Origin: Roseococcus sp. SYP-B2431
GTDB lineage: Bacteria; Pseudomonadota; Alphaproteobacteria; Acetobacterales; Acetobacteraceae
NCBI RefSeq assembly: GCF_004336745.1
Contig: NZ_SJXD01000026.1
Location: 1 to 64,000 of the forward strand
DNA: 64,000 nt
Reading direction: 5' to 3'
The notes under the pieces were generated by a model. It worked only from the letters and a program-made list of their open reading frames with translations, made no database searches and had not been told where the DNA came from. The position numbers were made by a program, and so were the translations under genes. Numbering within the stretch: position 1 is the first letter of the stretch; every line of letters begins with the position of its first letter. Below are positions 39,325 through 47,874 of this stretch, piece by piece.

Positions 39325-40583
39325 ATCTTCACCCCCAGGTGGCCGGCCACCGTGAAGATGTCCTTGTCGCCGCGGCCGGACATGTTCATCACGATGATCT
39401 TGTCGGCTGGCAGCGTCGGCGCCAGCCGCAGCACATGGGCCAGCGCATGGGCGGGCTCCAGCGCGGGGATGATGCCCTCCAGCCTGGTGCAGAGCTGGAA
39501 GGCGTCCAGCGCCTCCTGGTCGGTCGCGTTCACGTATTGCACGCGACCGAGTTCGTGCAGCCAGGAATGCTCGGGCCCGACGCCGGGATAGTCGAGCCCG
39601 GCGCTGATGGAATGGCCTTCGAGGATCTGGCCGTGCTCGTCCTGCAGCAGGTAGGTGCGGTTGCCGTGCAGCACGCCCGGCCGGCCGCCGGTGAGGCTCG
39701 CCGCATGCGCCGGCGTGTCCACGCCATGGCCACCGGCCTCGACGCCGTGGATCTCCACCGAGGGATCGTCGAGAAAGGGGAAGAACAGCCCCATGGCGTT
39801 GGAGCCGCCGCCAATGGCGGCCACGAGGACATCGGGCAGCCGCCCCTCGCCCTCCTGCTCCGCGAGCTGCCAGCGCACCTCCTCGCCGATGACCGACTGG
39901 AAGTCGCGCACCATCACCGGATAGGGATGCGGGCCCGCGACGGTGCCGATGCAGTAATAGGTGTCCTCGACATTGGCGACCCAATGGCGGAGCGCCTCGT
40001 TCATCGCGTCCTTGAGCGTGGCCGCGCCGGAGGTGACCGGGACGACCTCGGCACCAAGCAGCTTCATGCGGAAGACGTTGGGCTGCTGGCGCTCGACGTC
40101 GACCGCGCCCATGAAGACGGTGCAGGGCAGGCCGAAGAGCGCGCAGGCCGTGGCGGTGGCGACGCCGTGCTGGCCCGCGCCCGTCTCGGCGATGATGCGC
40201 TTCTTCCCCATGCGGCGGGCCAGCAGGATCTGGCCGATCACGGCGTTGATCTTGTGGGCGCCCGTGTGGTTCAGGTCCTCGCGCTTGAAATAGACCTTGG
40301 CGCCGTGGCCGGGCTTGCCGGCCAGGCCGGCGCAATGCTTCGTGATGCGCTCGGCGAACCAGAGCGGGCTGGGGCGGCCCACATATTCCTTCAGCAGCCA
40401 GCGCCATTCCTTGTCGAAGCCCGGATCGTTCCTCGCTGCGGTATAGGCGGCCTCCACCTCCAGGATGAGCGGCATCAGGGTCTCAGCGACGTAGCGGCCG
40501 CCGAAGCCGCCGAAACGTCCCGCGGAATCCGGGCCGCTCTTGAAGGTGTTGGGCCGCAGGGGCGGCGTCACGGGCTTGTTCAC
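39321..40583 (-). CDS. trpB: Tryptophan synthase beta chain
   Basis: TrpB condenses indole with serine using pyridoxal phosphate. The 420-residue chain shows the PLP lysine Lys111 in [12 protein letters not shown], the [12 protein letters not shown] block, the GGGSNAMG phosphate loop and the [13 protein letters not shown] segment of the COMM domain region. The start is a GTG at 40581-40583, since the frame upstream has no other good start and homology begins here. trpF ends 71 bp upstream; that gap can fold a small GC hairpin and may modulate trpB expression. Confidence 0.96.
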   Translation of the reverse strand: MNKPVTPPLRPNTFKSGPDSAGRFGGFGGRYVAETLMPLILEVEAAYTAARNDPGFDKEWRWLLKEYVGRPSPLWFAERITKHCAGLAGKPGHGAKVYFKREDLNHTGAHKINAVIGQILLARRMGKKRIIAETGAGQHGVATATACALFGLPCTVFMGAVDVERQQPNVFRMKLLGAEVVPVTSGAATLKDAMNEALRHWVANVEDTYYCIGTVAGPHPYPVMVRDFQSVIGEEVRWQLAEQEGEGRLPDVLVAAIGGGSNAMGLFFPFLDDPSVEIHGVEAGGHGVDTPAHAASLTGGRPGVLHGNRTYLLQDEHGQILEGHSISAGLDYPGVGPEHSWLHELGRVQYVNATDQEALDAFQLCTRLEGIIPALEPAHALAHVLRLAPTLPADKIIVMNMSGRGDKDIFTVAGHLGVKI

Positions 40584-40654
40584 TGGTGTCCCCAGTCTGG
40601 CGTGGAGGGGCGGTCTTGATAGCGAAGGCCGGGGCTTTCCCCAAGCCCGGCCGC

Positions 40655-41293
40655 TCACATTTGCCGGACGGCCCGGATGAAGTCGCGGATCAGGCCCTCG
40701 TCCTTCACGCCGCGGGCACGCTCGACGCCCGAGGAAACGTCCACGCCCGGCGCGCCGCCGACTGCGATGGCCTCGGCCACATTGGCCGGGGTGAGCCCGC
40801 CGGCGAGCAGCCAGGGGACAGGAATCTTCCTCAAGCGCGCCAGGCGCCATTCGAAGGCCTCGGCATTGCCGCCCGGGCGCGTGGCCTCCGGCGGCGGCTT
40901 GGCATCCAGCAGAAGCCGGTCGGCCACCTGCGCGAAGGCGTCGATCTGCGCCAGATCCGCCTCGGCGGCGATGCCCAGGGCCTTCATGACCGGCCGGCCG
41001 AAGGTGGCGCGAATCTCCGCGACCCGCGCGGGCGTCTCGCCGCCGTGGAGCTGGACGATGTCGAGCGGCGTGGTGGCCAGCACGGCCTCGATGAGCTCGT
41101 CCCTCGGGTCGACGAAGAGGCCCACCCGCCCCGGCCCTCCCTCGCATGAGGCCGAGAGCGCCCCGGCCTGGGCGGGCGTGAGGGCCCGCGGCGAGGGCGG
41201 GAAGAAGACGAAGCCCACGAGATCGGCGCCCGCCTCGGCGGCGACGCGCAGCGCCTCGGGCGTGGAGATTCCGCAGATCTTGACCGTGGACAT
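40655..41293 (-). CDS. trpF: Phosphoribosylanthranilate isomerase
   Basis: TrpF converts phosphoribosylanthranilate to the ribulose form in tryptophan synthesis. The 212-residue TIM-barrel protein starts with STVKICGIS, where the Cys is the catalytic residue. [11 protein letters not shown] and VQLHGGE follow, and [15 protein letters not shown] forms the phosphate site. I prefer ATG 41293, with GGAG six bases before; a GTG five codons upstream overlaps the pyrF stop and could also be used. The gene is embedded in the pyrF-trpFBA run. Confidence 0.94.
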   Translation of the reverse strand: MSTVKICGISTPEALRVAAEAGADLVGFVFFPPSPRALTPAQAGALSASCEGGPGRVGLFVDPRDELIEAVLATTPLDIVQLHGGETPARVAEIRATFGRPVMKALGIAAEADLAQIDAFAQVADRLLLDAKPPPEATRPGGNAEAFEWRLARLRKIPVPWLLAGGLTPANVAEAIAVGGAPGVDVSSGVERARGVKDEGLIRDFIRAVRQM

Positions 41294-41304
41294 CCTTTGC
41301 TCCG

Positions 41305-42018
41305 TCACCGGGGCAGGCTTGCGACGATGGCGCGGGCGGCGGCAGCGGGATCGGCCGCGCCCGTGACCGGCCGGCCGACGACGATCCAGTCGGCGCCGTC
41401 GCGCACCGCCTCCTCGGGCGTCGCGACCCGCGCCTGGTCGCCGAGCGCGCTGCCGGCCGGACGGATGCCGGGCACCACGAGGCGGGGGCCCTCCCCCAGC
41501 GCCGCGCGGATCGGCCCCACCTCGCGCGGCGAGCAGACCAGCCCGTCGGCGCCGGCCTCCAGCGCCATGCGGGCGAGGCGGATCACCTGGTTCACGGGGT
41601 CCGCCTCCACGCCGATGGCGCGCAGCGTCGCGGCATCGAGGCTGGTGAGCACGGTCACCGCCAGGATCATCGGGCGGGCGGCGCCGGCCGCCTCGGCGGC
41701 TTTGCGTGCGGCGGCGATCATGGCCGGGCCGCCGGCCGCATGTATCGTGATCATCGCCGGGCCCAGCGCCGCCAGCGCGCCGATCGCGCCCGCCACGGTG
41801 TTGGGGATGTCGTGCAGCTTCACGTCCAGGAAGACCGGCGCCAGGCCGCGCAGGCGCGCCAGTGCCGGAGGGCCTTCGGCGCAGAACAGCTCCAGCCCGA
41901 GCTTCAGCAGCCCGGCCTCCGGCGCGACCGGGCCCGCCAGGGCCTCGGCCTGGGCCAGAGTCGGCGTGTCGAGGGCGACGATCAGCCGGCCCTGGGGACC
42001 GTCCGGACGCGGCAGCAT
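41305..42018 (-). CDS. pyrF: Orotidine 5'-phosphate decarboxylase
   Basis: PyrF decarboxylates OMP to UMP, the last step of pyrimidine synthesis. The 237-residue barrel shows [16 protein letters not shown] at the start, the catalytic [14 protein letters not shown] block near residue 64 and [21 protein letters not shown] near the end, which closes on the phosphate. The ATG at 42018 is used; the upstream extension is antisense to nothing but overlaps lapA. It couples pyrimidine and tryptophan genes in one run, as is seen in relatives. Confidence 0.95.
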   Translation of the reverse strand: MLPRPDGPQGRLIVALDTPTLAQAEALAGPVAPEAGLLKLGLELFCAEGPPALARLRGLAPVFLDVKLHDIPNTVAGAIGALAALGPAMITIHAAGGPAMIAAARKAAEAAGAARPMILAVTVLTSLDAATLRAIGVEADPVNQVIRLARMALEAGADGLVCSPREVGPIRAALGEGPRLVVPGIRPAGSALGDQARVATPEEAVRDGADWIVVGRPVTGAADPAAAARAIVASLPR

Positions 42019-42031
42019 GGGCGAGGAACCT

Positions 42032-42316
42032 TCAGTTCGGCTTGGCGAGCGCCGCATCGCGCGCGGCCAGCTCGGCGTCAAGCCGCTTCGCGGTCCGGCG
42101 CAGACGCCGGTTGCTCCACTTCTGCGGCAGATGCGAGAACCAGACGAGCATCGCGCCGGCGAGGAAGGCGACCAGGCAGGGCGCGAGCACGGCCTGCCAC
42201 AAGGCCAGCTCCAGCGTCCAGCCGCCCGGCCAGAGCGAGACCGAGACGGGGTGTCCGTTGGCGAGCGCGAAGACGCCCAGGGCCAGGGCGATCAGGACCG
42301 GAAGGATCAGGCTCAT
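42032..42316 (-). CDS. LapA-domain (DUF1049) inner-membrane protein
   Basis: A 94-residue protein with two membrane helices ([18 protein letters not shown] and [19 protein letters not shown]) separated by [16 protein letters not shown], the DUF1049 pattern, and a basic C-terminal coiled segment. In Escherichia coli the homologue LapA acts with LapB in control of LPS synthesis; LapB is not seen here. The ATG overlaps the ihfB stop by one base. The gene sits between ihfB and pyrF, a common alphaproteobacterial order. Confidence 0.85.
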   Translation of the reverse strand: MSLILPVLIALALGVFALANGHPVSVSLWPGGWTLELALWQAVLAPCLVAFLAGAMLVWFSHLPQKWSNRRLRRTAKRLDAELAARDAALAKPN

Positions 42317-42618
42317 CAGTCGCTCTCGCCGGGGTCCTGGCCGCCATTGACGCGGGCCCGCAGCTCCTTGCCCGGGCGGAAGTGCGGCATGCCCTTGCCG
42401 GCGACGGACACCGCCTCGCCGGTCCGGGGATTGCGGCCCTGGCGCGGGTCGCGCCGGCGGGTCGTGAAGGCGCCGAAGCCGCGCAGCTCCACCCGGTCGC
42501 CCCGGGCGAGGGCGGCGCTCACCTCCTCGAAGATGGTGCCGACCACCAGCTCGATATCGGGCTGCCGCAGATGCGGGTGCTGCGCCGCCAGATGCGCGAT
42601 GAGCTCGCTTTTCGTCAT
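42316..42618 (-). CDS. ihfB: Integration host factor subunit beta
   Basis: IhfB pairs with IhfA to bend DNA in replication, recombination and transcription. The 100-residue protein has the dimerising helices ([17 protein letters not shown]) and the DNA-binding arm region [12 protein letters not shown] with the intercalating Pro. [12 protein letters not shown], the closing helix, is followed by a short acidic tail [24 protein letters not shown] is typical of the beta chain. ATG 42618 begins the homology; the longer frame upstream is noncoding. It lies 70 bp after sppA and overlaps lapA. Confidence 0.95.
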   Translation of the reverse strand: MTKSELIAHLAAQHPHLRQPDIELVVGTIFEEVSAALARGDRVELRGFGAFTTRRRDPRQGRNPRTGEAVSVAGKGMPHFRPGKELRARVNGGQDPGESD

Positions 42619-42688
42619 GCAGGTCCCCGCATCGTGGCGCGTCCATAGCAGTCGGAAGTCAAAGGATTTGCAAGCCCGGATATGGGGA

Positions 42689-43600
42689 TCAACGGGGAAG
42701 AATCCCGCCCGGCCACCAGCCTTCGGCGCGGAAGGCGGCAATTCCGGCCCGCCAGACGCTGGCCGAGGCCAGGGACAGCGCGCGCTCGGTGGTGCTGCGG
42801 GGATCGATCTCGCGCACCGGCAGGTCGGCGGCGATGCCGCGGTTCGCCGCCAGCCAGGACCGCGCCTCCGCCTCGCCGCCGATGGCGTCCACCAGCCCGG
42901 CGGCCAGCGCCTGGCGGCCGGTCATGACCCGGCCGTCGGCGAGCGGCAGCACCCGCTCCTCCGGCATGCCGCGGCTGGCCACGACCATGGCGACGAATTG
43001 CCGATACATGTCGTCCACCACGGCGGCCAGCGCGGCGCGGCCCTCCTCGGTGAGCGGGCGGAAGGGGCTTGGCTGGTCCTTCAGCGGGCCGGAGGTCAGG
43101 GTCTCGGCGTGCAGGCCGAGGCGGGCGATGAGCTCCGAGACCTCGAAGGATTGCAGCAGCACGCCGATCGAGCCGGTCAGCGTGGATTCGCGGGAGAAGA
43201 TCCGCTCGGCCGGCAGCGCCACCATGTAGCCCGCCGAGGCCGCGGTGCCGGTCAGGACGGCCACCACCGGCTTGCCCGCCTCGCGCAGCGCGCGGATGGC
43301 GCGGTACAGCCCCTCCCCGCCGGCGACGGTGCCGCCGGGGCTGTCGATCACGACCATGACAGCGCGAACCTGGGAATCGCGGCCGACGCGCGCGATCTCA
43401 CGGAGGAGCTTGGGCTCGTCGGTGATGGTGCCCTCGATGGGCAGGCGGGCGACGTGCTCGCCGGCCAGGGCATCGGGCAGCTTGTCGCCCCAATAGAGGG
43501 CTGCCGCCAGCAGGAGGCCCAGGATCAGGGCGCCGCGCCAGAAGCCGAGCTGCCGCTTGAGGCGCCGGCGGTCGAGGAGGAGATCGGACTCCAGGGTCAT
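42689..43600 (-). CDS. sppA: Signal peptide peptidase SppA (short form)
   Basis: A 303-residue membrane-anchored serine protease that degrades cleaved signal peptides. One helix at about 23-38 anchors it. The S49 peptidase domain follows, with [18 protein letters not shown]. The nucleophile Ser122 is in [11 protein letters not shown] and the general base Lys174 in LTSGPLKDQ. The length matches the short 36K-type of bacteria other than enterics. It heads the run through ihfB to trpA and starts about 116 bp from tRNA-Thr, which is transcribed in the opposite direction. Confidence 0.94.
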   Translation of the reverse strand: MTLESDLLLDRRRLKRQLGFWRGALILGLLLAAALYWGDKLPDALAGEHVARLPIEGTITDEPKLLREIARVGRDSQVRAVMVVIDSPGGTVAGGEGLYRAIRALREAGKPVVAVLTGTAASAGYMVALPAERIFSRESTLTGSIGVLLQSFEVSELIARLGLHAETLTSGPLKDQPSPFRPLTEEGRAALAAVVDDMYRQFVAMVVASRGMPEERVLPLADGRVMTGRQALAAGLVDAIGGEAEARSWLAANRGIAADLPVREIDPRSTTERALSLASASVWRAGIAAFRAEGWWPGGILPR

Positions 43601-43716
43601 GGTTGGGCCGGGGTTCCGTGCTGGTTCACGCAGGAGATAGGACGTGGCGCGCCTTCTGCGAAGGCCGGCGGTTGCCAGGGGACCAGGGGGGCGCTATTCA
43701 CCCGCCGCGTGAGCGG

Positions 43717-43791
<75 letters not shown>

Positions 43792-43904
43792 GCCTCTTCT
43801 TTTGCAAGTTCAAGGCGCTCCAACGTCCTTGAAGCTTGCGCGCGCTCGCGCGTTCCAACACCGCTCCACCAAGCCGCTCCAACTCCTCTTGGATGTTGTG
43901 CGGC

Positions 43905-43935
43905 AGCCCGGCCCGGGAGATCCGCGCCGGGCTTT
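43905..43935 (+). terminator. Hairpin copy 1 (terminator-like)
   Basis: Arms AGCCCGGC (43905-43912) and GCCGGGCT (43926-43933) enclose a 13-base loop and are followed by TTGCG. A copy with two differences in 29 bases lies at 44301-44329. It is the first hairpin downstream of tRNA-Thr, about 115 bases after it. Confidence 0.55.
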
Positions 43936-43945
43936 GCGCGTCTCG

Positions 43946-43962
43946 CCTATCGATCCGATAGG
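43946..43962. promoter_or_regulatory. Operator-like inverted repeat upstream of small membrane protein
   Basis: CCTATCG-ATC-CGATAGG is a perfect seven-base inverted repeat with a three-base spacer, centred about 70 bases before the start codon at 44025. Its spacing is suited to a dimeric repressor. No regulator gene is adjacent, so binding is a guess. Confidence 0.35.
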
Positions 43963-44024
43963 TATCGTCGCATTGCCCGCCTGGGAACCGGCCCGTATGG
44001 CTTTGACGTCCGGGAGGATCAAAA

Positions 44025-44282
44025 ATGCATGCAACTTCCACCACTGCCTTCATCGCCGGCTTCTTCGCAGGAGGCATAGCCCTCGGCGCTATTGTCGCGC
44101 AGGCCCGAATGAATGTGCTGAACGGAAGTGCTGGCGGGGTTACGCCGGGCACGGGGGCCAGCTTGTTCTGCGTGACTGCGAGCAATTCTGTCCGGGCTGT
44201 GACCGGGACGATGCGGCCGGTCAGCGTCGGAGCGCCGGGTGGAGGAAGCTCCGGCGGCGTCGAGCTGCGATGCCCTCAGTGA
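44025..44282 (+). CDS. Small predicted membrane or exported protein of unknown function
   Basis: An 85-residue product. Residues 6-27 are a single hydrophobic segment (TTAFIAGFFAGGIALGAIVA), and the rest is Gly/Val/Ser-rich with two cysteines. I know no family. Its support is contextual: GGGAGG seven to eight bases before the ATG, a perfect inverted repeat further upstream and a terminator-like hairpin 19 bases after the stop. It is the only plausible gene between tRNA-Thr and its decayed copy. It could be a cargo gene of a lost element or a leftover of one. Confidence 0.5.
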   Translation: MHATSTTAFIAGFFAGGIALGAIVAQARMNVLNGSAGGVTPGTGASLFCVTASNSVRAVTGTMRPVSVGAPGGGSSGGVELRCPQ

Positions 44283-44300
44283 CGGGGTGCTAGAGTTGCT

Positions 44301-44332
44301 AGCCCGGCCGGGGAGACCCGCGCCGGGCTCTT
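44301..44332 (+). terminator. Hairpin copy 2 (terminator-like)
   Basis: Arms AGCCCGGC (44301-44308) and GCCGGGCT (44322-44329) with CTTTGCG after them, 19 bases behind the stop of the small membrane protein. It is nearly identical to the hairpin at 43905, so the two form a direct repeat flanking that gene. Confidence 0.6.
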
Positions 44333-44710
44333 TGCGTGTCGGAGATGGTGTTGGGTCGCAATGATGGGTGCCGGAAAGGCCCACATTGAAAGCTATCGGC
44401 TCGTCGGGAGCGCTGCTCTCGCTGAAGTGCAGCGCGAATACTGGCGCAGCTGTGCCTATGGCGGAGAAACGTCATAGAGGGGCGCATCGCATCATACCGT
44501 TGCGCCACCCTTCCGCTACCGATCTGGACGGGGCGCCTACTTCTTGGACCTGAGCCTCATCTCCGCCCGCCGCCGGATCGCGGTGCATGCGGATCCGCAT
44601 GCATTATGAGGGTCCACATTGGAAGGCCGGGTTCCATCGGACGCCCTTGCCGCAATCCTGCGGCCGGCGCTGTCGGAACGGTCATTGATTCGGTTGAACT
44701 CTGCGCGAAC
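44333..44710. other. Gene-free stretch inside the putative tRNA-Thr scar
   Basis: About 380 bases with no frame I would call a gene on either strand. It contains a GCATGCGGATCCGCATGC palindrome (44586-44603) and patches of lower GC than the chromosome around it. Short open frames exist but lack ribosome binding sites and composition bias. Confidence 0.5.
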
Positions 44711-44751
44711 TCGTAATCAGTTAGGTTCGGACTTCGGTTCCTCGAGTCAGC
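44711..44751 (+). repeat. Decayed copy of the tRNA-Thr 3' half
   Basis: Aligned to tRNA-Thr positions 43748-43787, 34 of 40 bases match, with one extra T. The first eleven bases (TCGTAATCAGT) are identical, and TTCG and CGAGTC of the T-arm are kept. It cannot fold as a tRNA because the 5' half is missing. It is best read as an old att-type duplication. Confidence 0.75.
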
Positions 44752-44784
44752 CGGTTCCGTGCGCGCCGCGGGCGGGGCGGAATC

Positions 44785-45168
44785 CTAGCGGGTGGCGGCC
44801 GACTGGAGCGCGCCGCCCCGCGCCGTGAAGGTCACGGTCAGGTGTGGGGAGTCCATCCTCAGGCCGACGCCTTGAGGCACGGAGGATCGCACCGGACCCG
44901 AGCAATCCGGATTGGCCATCAACTCGCCCGTGACCCAGATCACCGAATTCGTCCCGCCCAGCATCCCGGCGCCGGCCACATGGCGGAAGCGGTTGAAGTT
45001 CACCAGGCAACCGGTGGCGAGGCGCTGCTGCTGGTTGGCCCCGTTCAGGGCCGAGACGGTGTAGCGCACGCTGCTGCCGGCGTTGTTGACGACGATCACG
45101 TCCGCCCTGGCGGCAGGGATCGCAGCGGCCAGCGCCAGAGCCGTCAACGCAATGATGGGGAGGTGCAT
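44785..45168 (-). CDS. Small exported protein of unknown function
   Basis: A 127-residue protein with a signal peptide (MHLPIIALTALALAAAIPAA, cleaved near ARA/DV). The compact mature domain starts DVIVVNNAGSSVRYTVSAL and has two cysteines (TGCLVNF and NPDCSG) that may pair. The C-terminal strand pattern HLTVTFTARGG suggests a beta-rich fold. GGAAAGG eight bases before the ATG decides the start. I do not recognise the family. It runs toward the decayed tRNA copy and ends 33 bases from it. Confidence 0.6.
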   Translation of the reverse strand: MHLPIIALTALALAAAIPAARADVIVVNNAGSSVRYTVSALNGANQQQRLATGCLVNFNRFRHVAGAGMLGGTNSVIWVTGELMANPDCSGPVRSSVPQGVGLRMDSPHLTVTFTARGGALQSAATR

Positions 45169-45529
45169 CGGTTTGCCTTTCCACATGAGGGGCGAATGCC
45201 TCGAAGCGGTTTTGCCACCCCCGCCCGCGCCGGGACAGGCCGGCACGCCGATCGCCAGCATCGGTGCCGCCGATCCGCGCCCCCAGGGCAGCGGACGTCC
45301 TGCCCCGGGCGCGCCGCAACTCATGCGCCGCCGCGCCCGTGACTGGAGCGCACCGATCCAGAATATCTGCCCGATAGTGACGCCCGGCATTTGACCATCA
45401 TTTGTTAGTTGAGCCTTCCGTCAGTGTCGTGAACCGCCAATTATATCGAACGCGCTGAAACTATTCTTTCAGACAGGCTGTTCTCCGTGTCGCGAGCGGC
45501 GTCGCGCGCCACCGGCTGAGGAGCAGGCA
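45169..45529. other. Intergenic region upstream of the DUF892 gene
   Basis: About 360 bases without a gene. The second half is AT-richer than its surroundings and likely holds the promoter of the stress genes downstream. CTGAAA-CTATTC-TTTCAG (45455-45472) is an inverted repeat about 60 bases before the start codon. I looked for the alphaproteobacterial EcfG pattern (GGAAC with GTT about 17 bases on) and did not find it. Confidence 0.5.
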
Positions 45530-46258
45530 ATGGAAGACGAAGTCGAGGGGCTGCTCCTGGAGCAGCTGAAGGACGCCTACAGCGCCGAAAAGCAGGCACT
45601 GCGCTGCATGCAGCAATCCGCCCGGCTGGCGACCTCGCCCCTGCTCAAAGGCGCCATCGACACGCATGTCGAGGAAACGAAGGTTCAGATCGGCCGCCTC
45701 GACGAGATCTTCCAGGCCATGAACGCAAAGCCGGGGCGCAAGCTCTGCCTTGCCATGAAGGGCCTCGTGGAGGAAGCCGCCGCCGAGGCGGGCGACCACG
45801 ATAAGGGGCCGATCATGGACCTCGTGATCACCGCATCCATGCAGCGCATCGAGCACTACGAGATTTCCGCCTACGGCACGATGGTCATGACCGCGGAGGC
45901 GCTGGAACTCCAGCCGGTCGTGAAGGTGCTCGAGCAGACTCTGGCGGAGGAGCAGCGGACCGAGGCCAACCTCGCCCAGATGGCCAAGGCGGAGCTGATG
46001 ACCTCGGCCCTCGAGGACGAGGTCGGCGACGAGGATGAGGCAGGGCAGCCGCCCCCCAAGCCTGCTTCCAGGTCTGCCTCCTCGAAATCCGGCTCCGCGA
46101 AGTCCGGCTCTTCCAAATCCCCGCCGGCCAAGCGGAAGGCCGACAAGCCGGCGAGCGGGAAGTCCCCGGGGGGCAAGGCCGCCCCGGCGAAACCCCCGGC
46201 AAGGTCCGGTTCCAGAACTGGCTCCTCGTCCCGGCCGGCCGCCCGCCGGTCCCGTTAG
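45530..46258 (+). CDS. Ferritin-like DUF892 (YciE-type) protein with histone-H1-like tail
   Basis: A 242-residue protein. Residues 1-165 form the DUF892 four-helix ferritin-like domain, with candidate metal residues in LLEQLKDAYSAEKQAL, DTHVEETKVQIGRL, SMQRIEHYEISAYG and EQTLAEEQRTEANL. From about residue 174 a 69-residue tail of Lys, Ser, Ala, Pro and Arg follows (KSGSSKSPPAKRKADKP), like a histone H1 tail. Typical YciE proteins stop near 165-170 residues, so the tail is an addition. It could bind nucleic acid. It lies 29 bp before a manganese catalase gene, pointing to oxidative or desiccation stress. Confidence 0.85.
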   Translation: MEDEVEGLLLEQLKDAYSAEKQALRCMQQSARLATSPLLKGAIDTHVEETKVQIGRLDEIFQAMNAKPGRKLCLAMKGLVEEAAAEAGDHDKGPIMDLVITASMQRIEHYEISAYGTMVMTAEALELQPVVKVLEQTLAEEQRTEANLAQMAKAELMTSALEDEVGDEDEAGQPPPKPASRSASSKSGSAKSGSSKSPPAKRKADKPASGKSPGGKAAPAKPPARSGSRTGSSSRPAARRSR

Positions 46259-46287
46259 GCGCTTTCCCTTCCCCTCAGGAGAACCCC

Positions 46288-47211
46288 ATGTTCCAGCGCA
46301 TCAACAAGCTCCAGGTGGAGCTTCCGCCGCCCACCCGTCCCGACCCGAACGCGGGCGCCGCCCTGCAGGAGCTGCTCGGCGGCAAGTACGGCGAGATGTC
46401 CACGCTCGGGAACTACCTGTTCCAGAGCTTCAACTTCCGCAGCAAGACCAAGCTGAAGCCCTTCTACAGCCTCGTCGCGGCCATCACCGCCGAGGAGCTG
46501 GGCCATGTGGAGCTGGTGAGCAACGGCATCGCCATGCTCAACAATGGCCCCGACACCGATCTCGACGAGATGGACGGCGGCGACATCTCCGGCGCGCCCT
46601 TCGAGGCGATGAAGGACATCCGTTCCTTCTCCAGCTTCGCGTCGCATGGCGGGGGCGCGGTGCCGGTCAACGCCAACTCCATGTCCTGGAACGTCGACAT
46701 GGTGACCACCACGGGCAACGTGATCTTCGACCTGCTGCACAACTTCCACCTCGAATGCGGCGCGCGGCTGCACAAGCTGCGGGTCTACGAGACGCTGTCG
46801 GATCCCACCGGGCGCGAGGTTTGCGGCTACCTGCTCGTCCGCGGCTCGGTGCATGCGCATGCCTATGCGCTCGCGATCAAGAATCTCACCGGCGTCGCGA
46901 TCGAGCAGATGCTGCCCGTCCCCAACATCCCGCTGGGCAACATCCCCGAGTGCCAGAAGTATCTGGCGGAAGGATCTCACCGCCGCCTCTACACCTTCAG
47001 CCCGGCCGACTACACGGAGATGGCCGGCATCTGGGGCAATGGCGAGATGGCCTTGCCCACCGATCCGCCGGGCGAGCTCGAAGTGGTTCCGGGCATGCCG
47101 GAGGGCGGGAAGATCCATGAGCTGACCGGGATGCCCTCGGCCTTCTCGCCGAACTACGCGCCGGAGGAAATGCTCGAGATCGCCACCAAGCTCTACCAGG
47201 CGTCGCGCTGA
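46288..47211 (+). CDS. Manganese catalase
   Basis: A 307-residue non-haem catalase that disproportionates hydrogen peroxide at a dimanganese centre. All five expected ligands are present: Glu36 in KYGEMSTL, Glu70 and His73 in AEELGHVELV, Glu156 in FHLECGAR and His189 in GSVHAHAYAL. The family blocks MSWNVDMVTTTGN and FSPADYTEMAGIW are also seen. It follows the DUF892 gene closely and is followed by a perfect 28-base palindrome. A clear AGGAG precedes the ATG. Likely part of a stress response with its neighbour. Confidence 0.95.
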   Translation: MFQRINKLQVELPPPTRPDPNAGAALQELLGGKYGEMSTLGNYLFQSFNFRSKTKLKPFYSLVAAITAEELGHVELVSNGIAMLNNGPDTDLDEMDGGDISGAPFEAMKDIRSFSSFASHGGGAVPVNANSMSWNVDMVTTTGNVIFDLLHNFHLECGARLHKLRVYETLSDPTGREVCGYLLVRGSVHAHAYALAIKNLTGVAIEQMLPVPNIPLGNIPECQKYLAEGSHRRLYTFSPADYTEMAGIWGNGEMALPTDPPGELEVVPGMPEGGKIHELTGMPSAFSPNYAPEEMLEIATKLYQASR

Positions 47212-47243
47212 GAGCGGGCAGCTCGCGAGAGCGCGGGCCGGCA

Positions 47244-47271
47244 GGGTGTCCGCGGCGCGCCGCGGACACCC
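47244..47271. terminator. Perfect 28-base palindrome after the manganese catalase
   Basis: GGGTGTCCGCGGCG followed directly by its exact reverse complement, 33 bases after the catalase stop. As RNA it would form a very stable stem with almost no loop. No T tract follows. It may act as terminator, RNA stabiliser or protein-binding site. Confidence 0.5.
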
Positions 47272-47424
47272 GCTCCGGCAGGCGGCGGAATCGCCGCCGA
47301 TCGTCCGGGGCCGAGGCGCAGCGGCGCCCGTCGCCGGCGACAGGCGGCCATCGCGTGTCGCCAAAAGGATATTAGTCAACCCTCATAACATGTGTGGAAG
47401 CGAGCCACGCTCCGGGAGGGTTAA

Positions 47425-47766
47425 TTGTCCGGAATGCAGGCCGACCGACGCAAGACCCAGAGCGCATTCATTCCTCGCGGGGCGCTCGACGGGCGGCGCC
47501 ACACCCTGAGCTTCGATCTTTCCGACCTGTCCGAACTGGTGGCCTATCTGCGTCCGGGCGCCAGCTTCCACCTTGCCGGCCATCTCTGCGATGCGCTGTT
47601 CCCGGGCACCGCAGACCAGCCCGTCGATCTCCTGTCGCGTTGCCGCGGGTGGGCGATGGAGAGGCATTGCCTCCCCCGCCTGCGGGACGGCGGGATCGAA
47701 TTCGCCAAGCTCGATGCGGCGGCGCAGGCGGCCTCGCCCCGCGCTCCCGTCTTCTCCGGCATGTGA
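47425..47766 (+). CDS. Hypothetical protein
   Basis: A 113-residue predicted protein with no signal peptide or membrane helix. It contains LSFDLSDLSELVAYLRPGAS and HLAGHLCDALFPG in its first half and an Arg/Ala-rich end. A GGGAGGG lies four bases before a TTG at 47425; the ATG at 47434 (three codons in) is the alternative start. I recognise no family. It stands between the catalase palindrome and a small lipoprotein gene. Codon composition looks like that of the other genes in the window, so I consider it probably real. Confidence 0.5.
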   Translation: MSGMQADRRKTQSAFIPRGALDGRRHTLSFDLSDLSELVAYLRPGASFHLAGHLCDALFPGTADQPVDLLSRCRGWAMERHCLPRLRDGGIEFAKLDAAAQAASPRAPVFSGM

Positions 47767-47874
47767 TGACGTGCGGGGATCGCGCGGGCCTGGCCGCCCA
47801 TTCCCCGGAAAGCCATTGGGTGTTTTGATGCCGCGAGCCCGGGCCATCCGTCCGGGCGCGCGCGAGGGGCCCCG

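Noticed and set aside
40584-40654. Classical trp leader-peptide attenuator before trpB
   Set aside because: A GC hairpin can form, but there is no short reading frame with Trp codons and no T tract.
45420-45529. EcfG general-stress promoter before the DUF892 gene
   Set aside because: A GAAC occurs at 45431-45434, but no GTT lies at the proper distance, so the motif is not supported.
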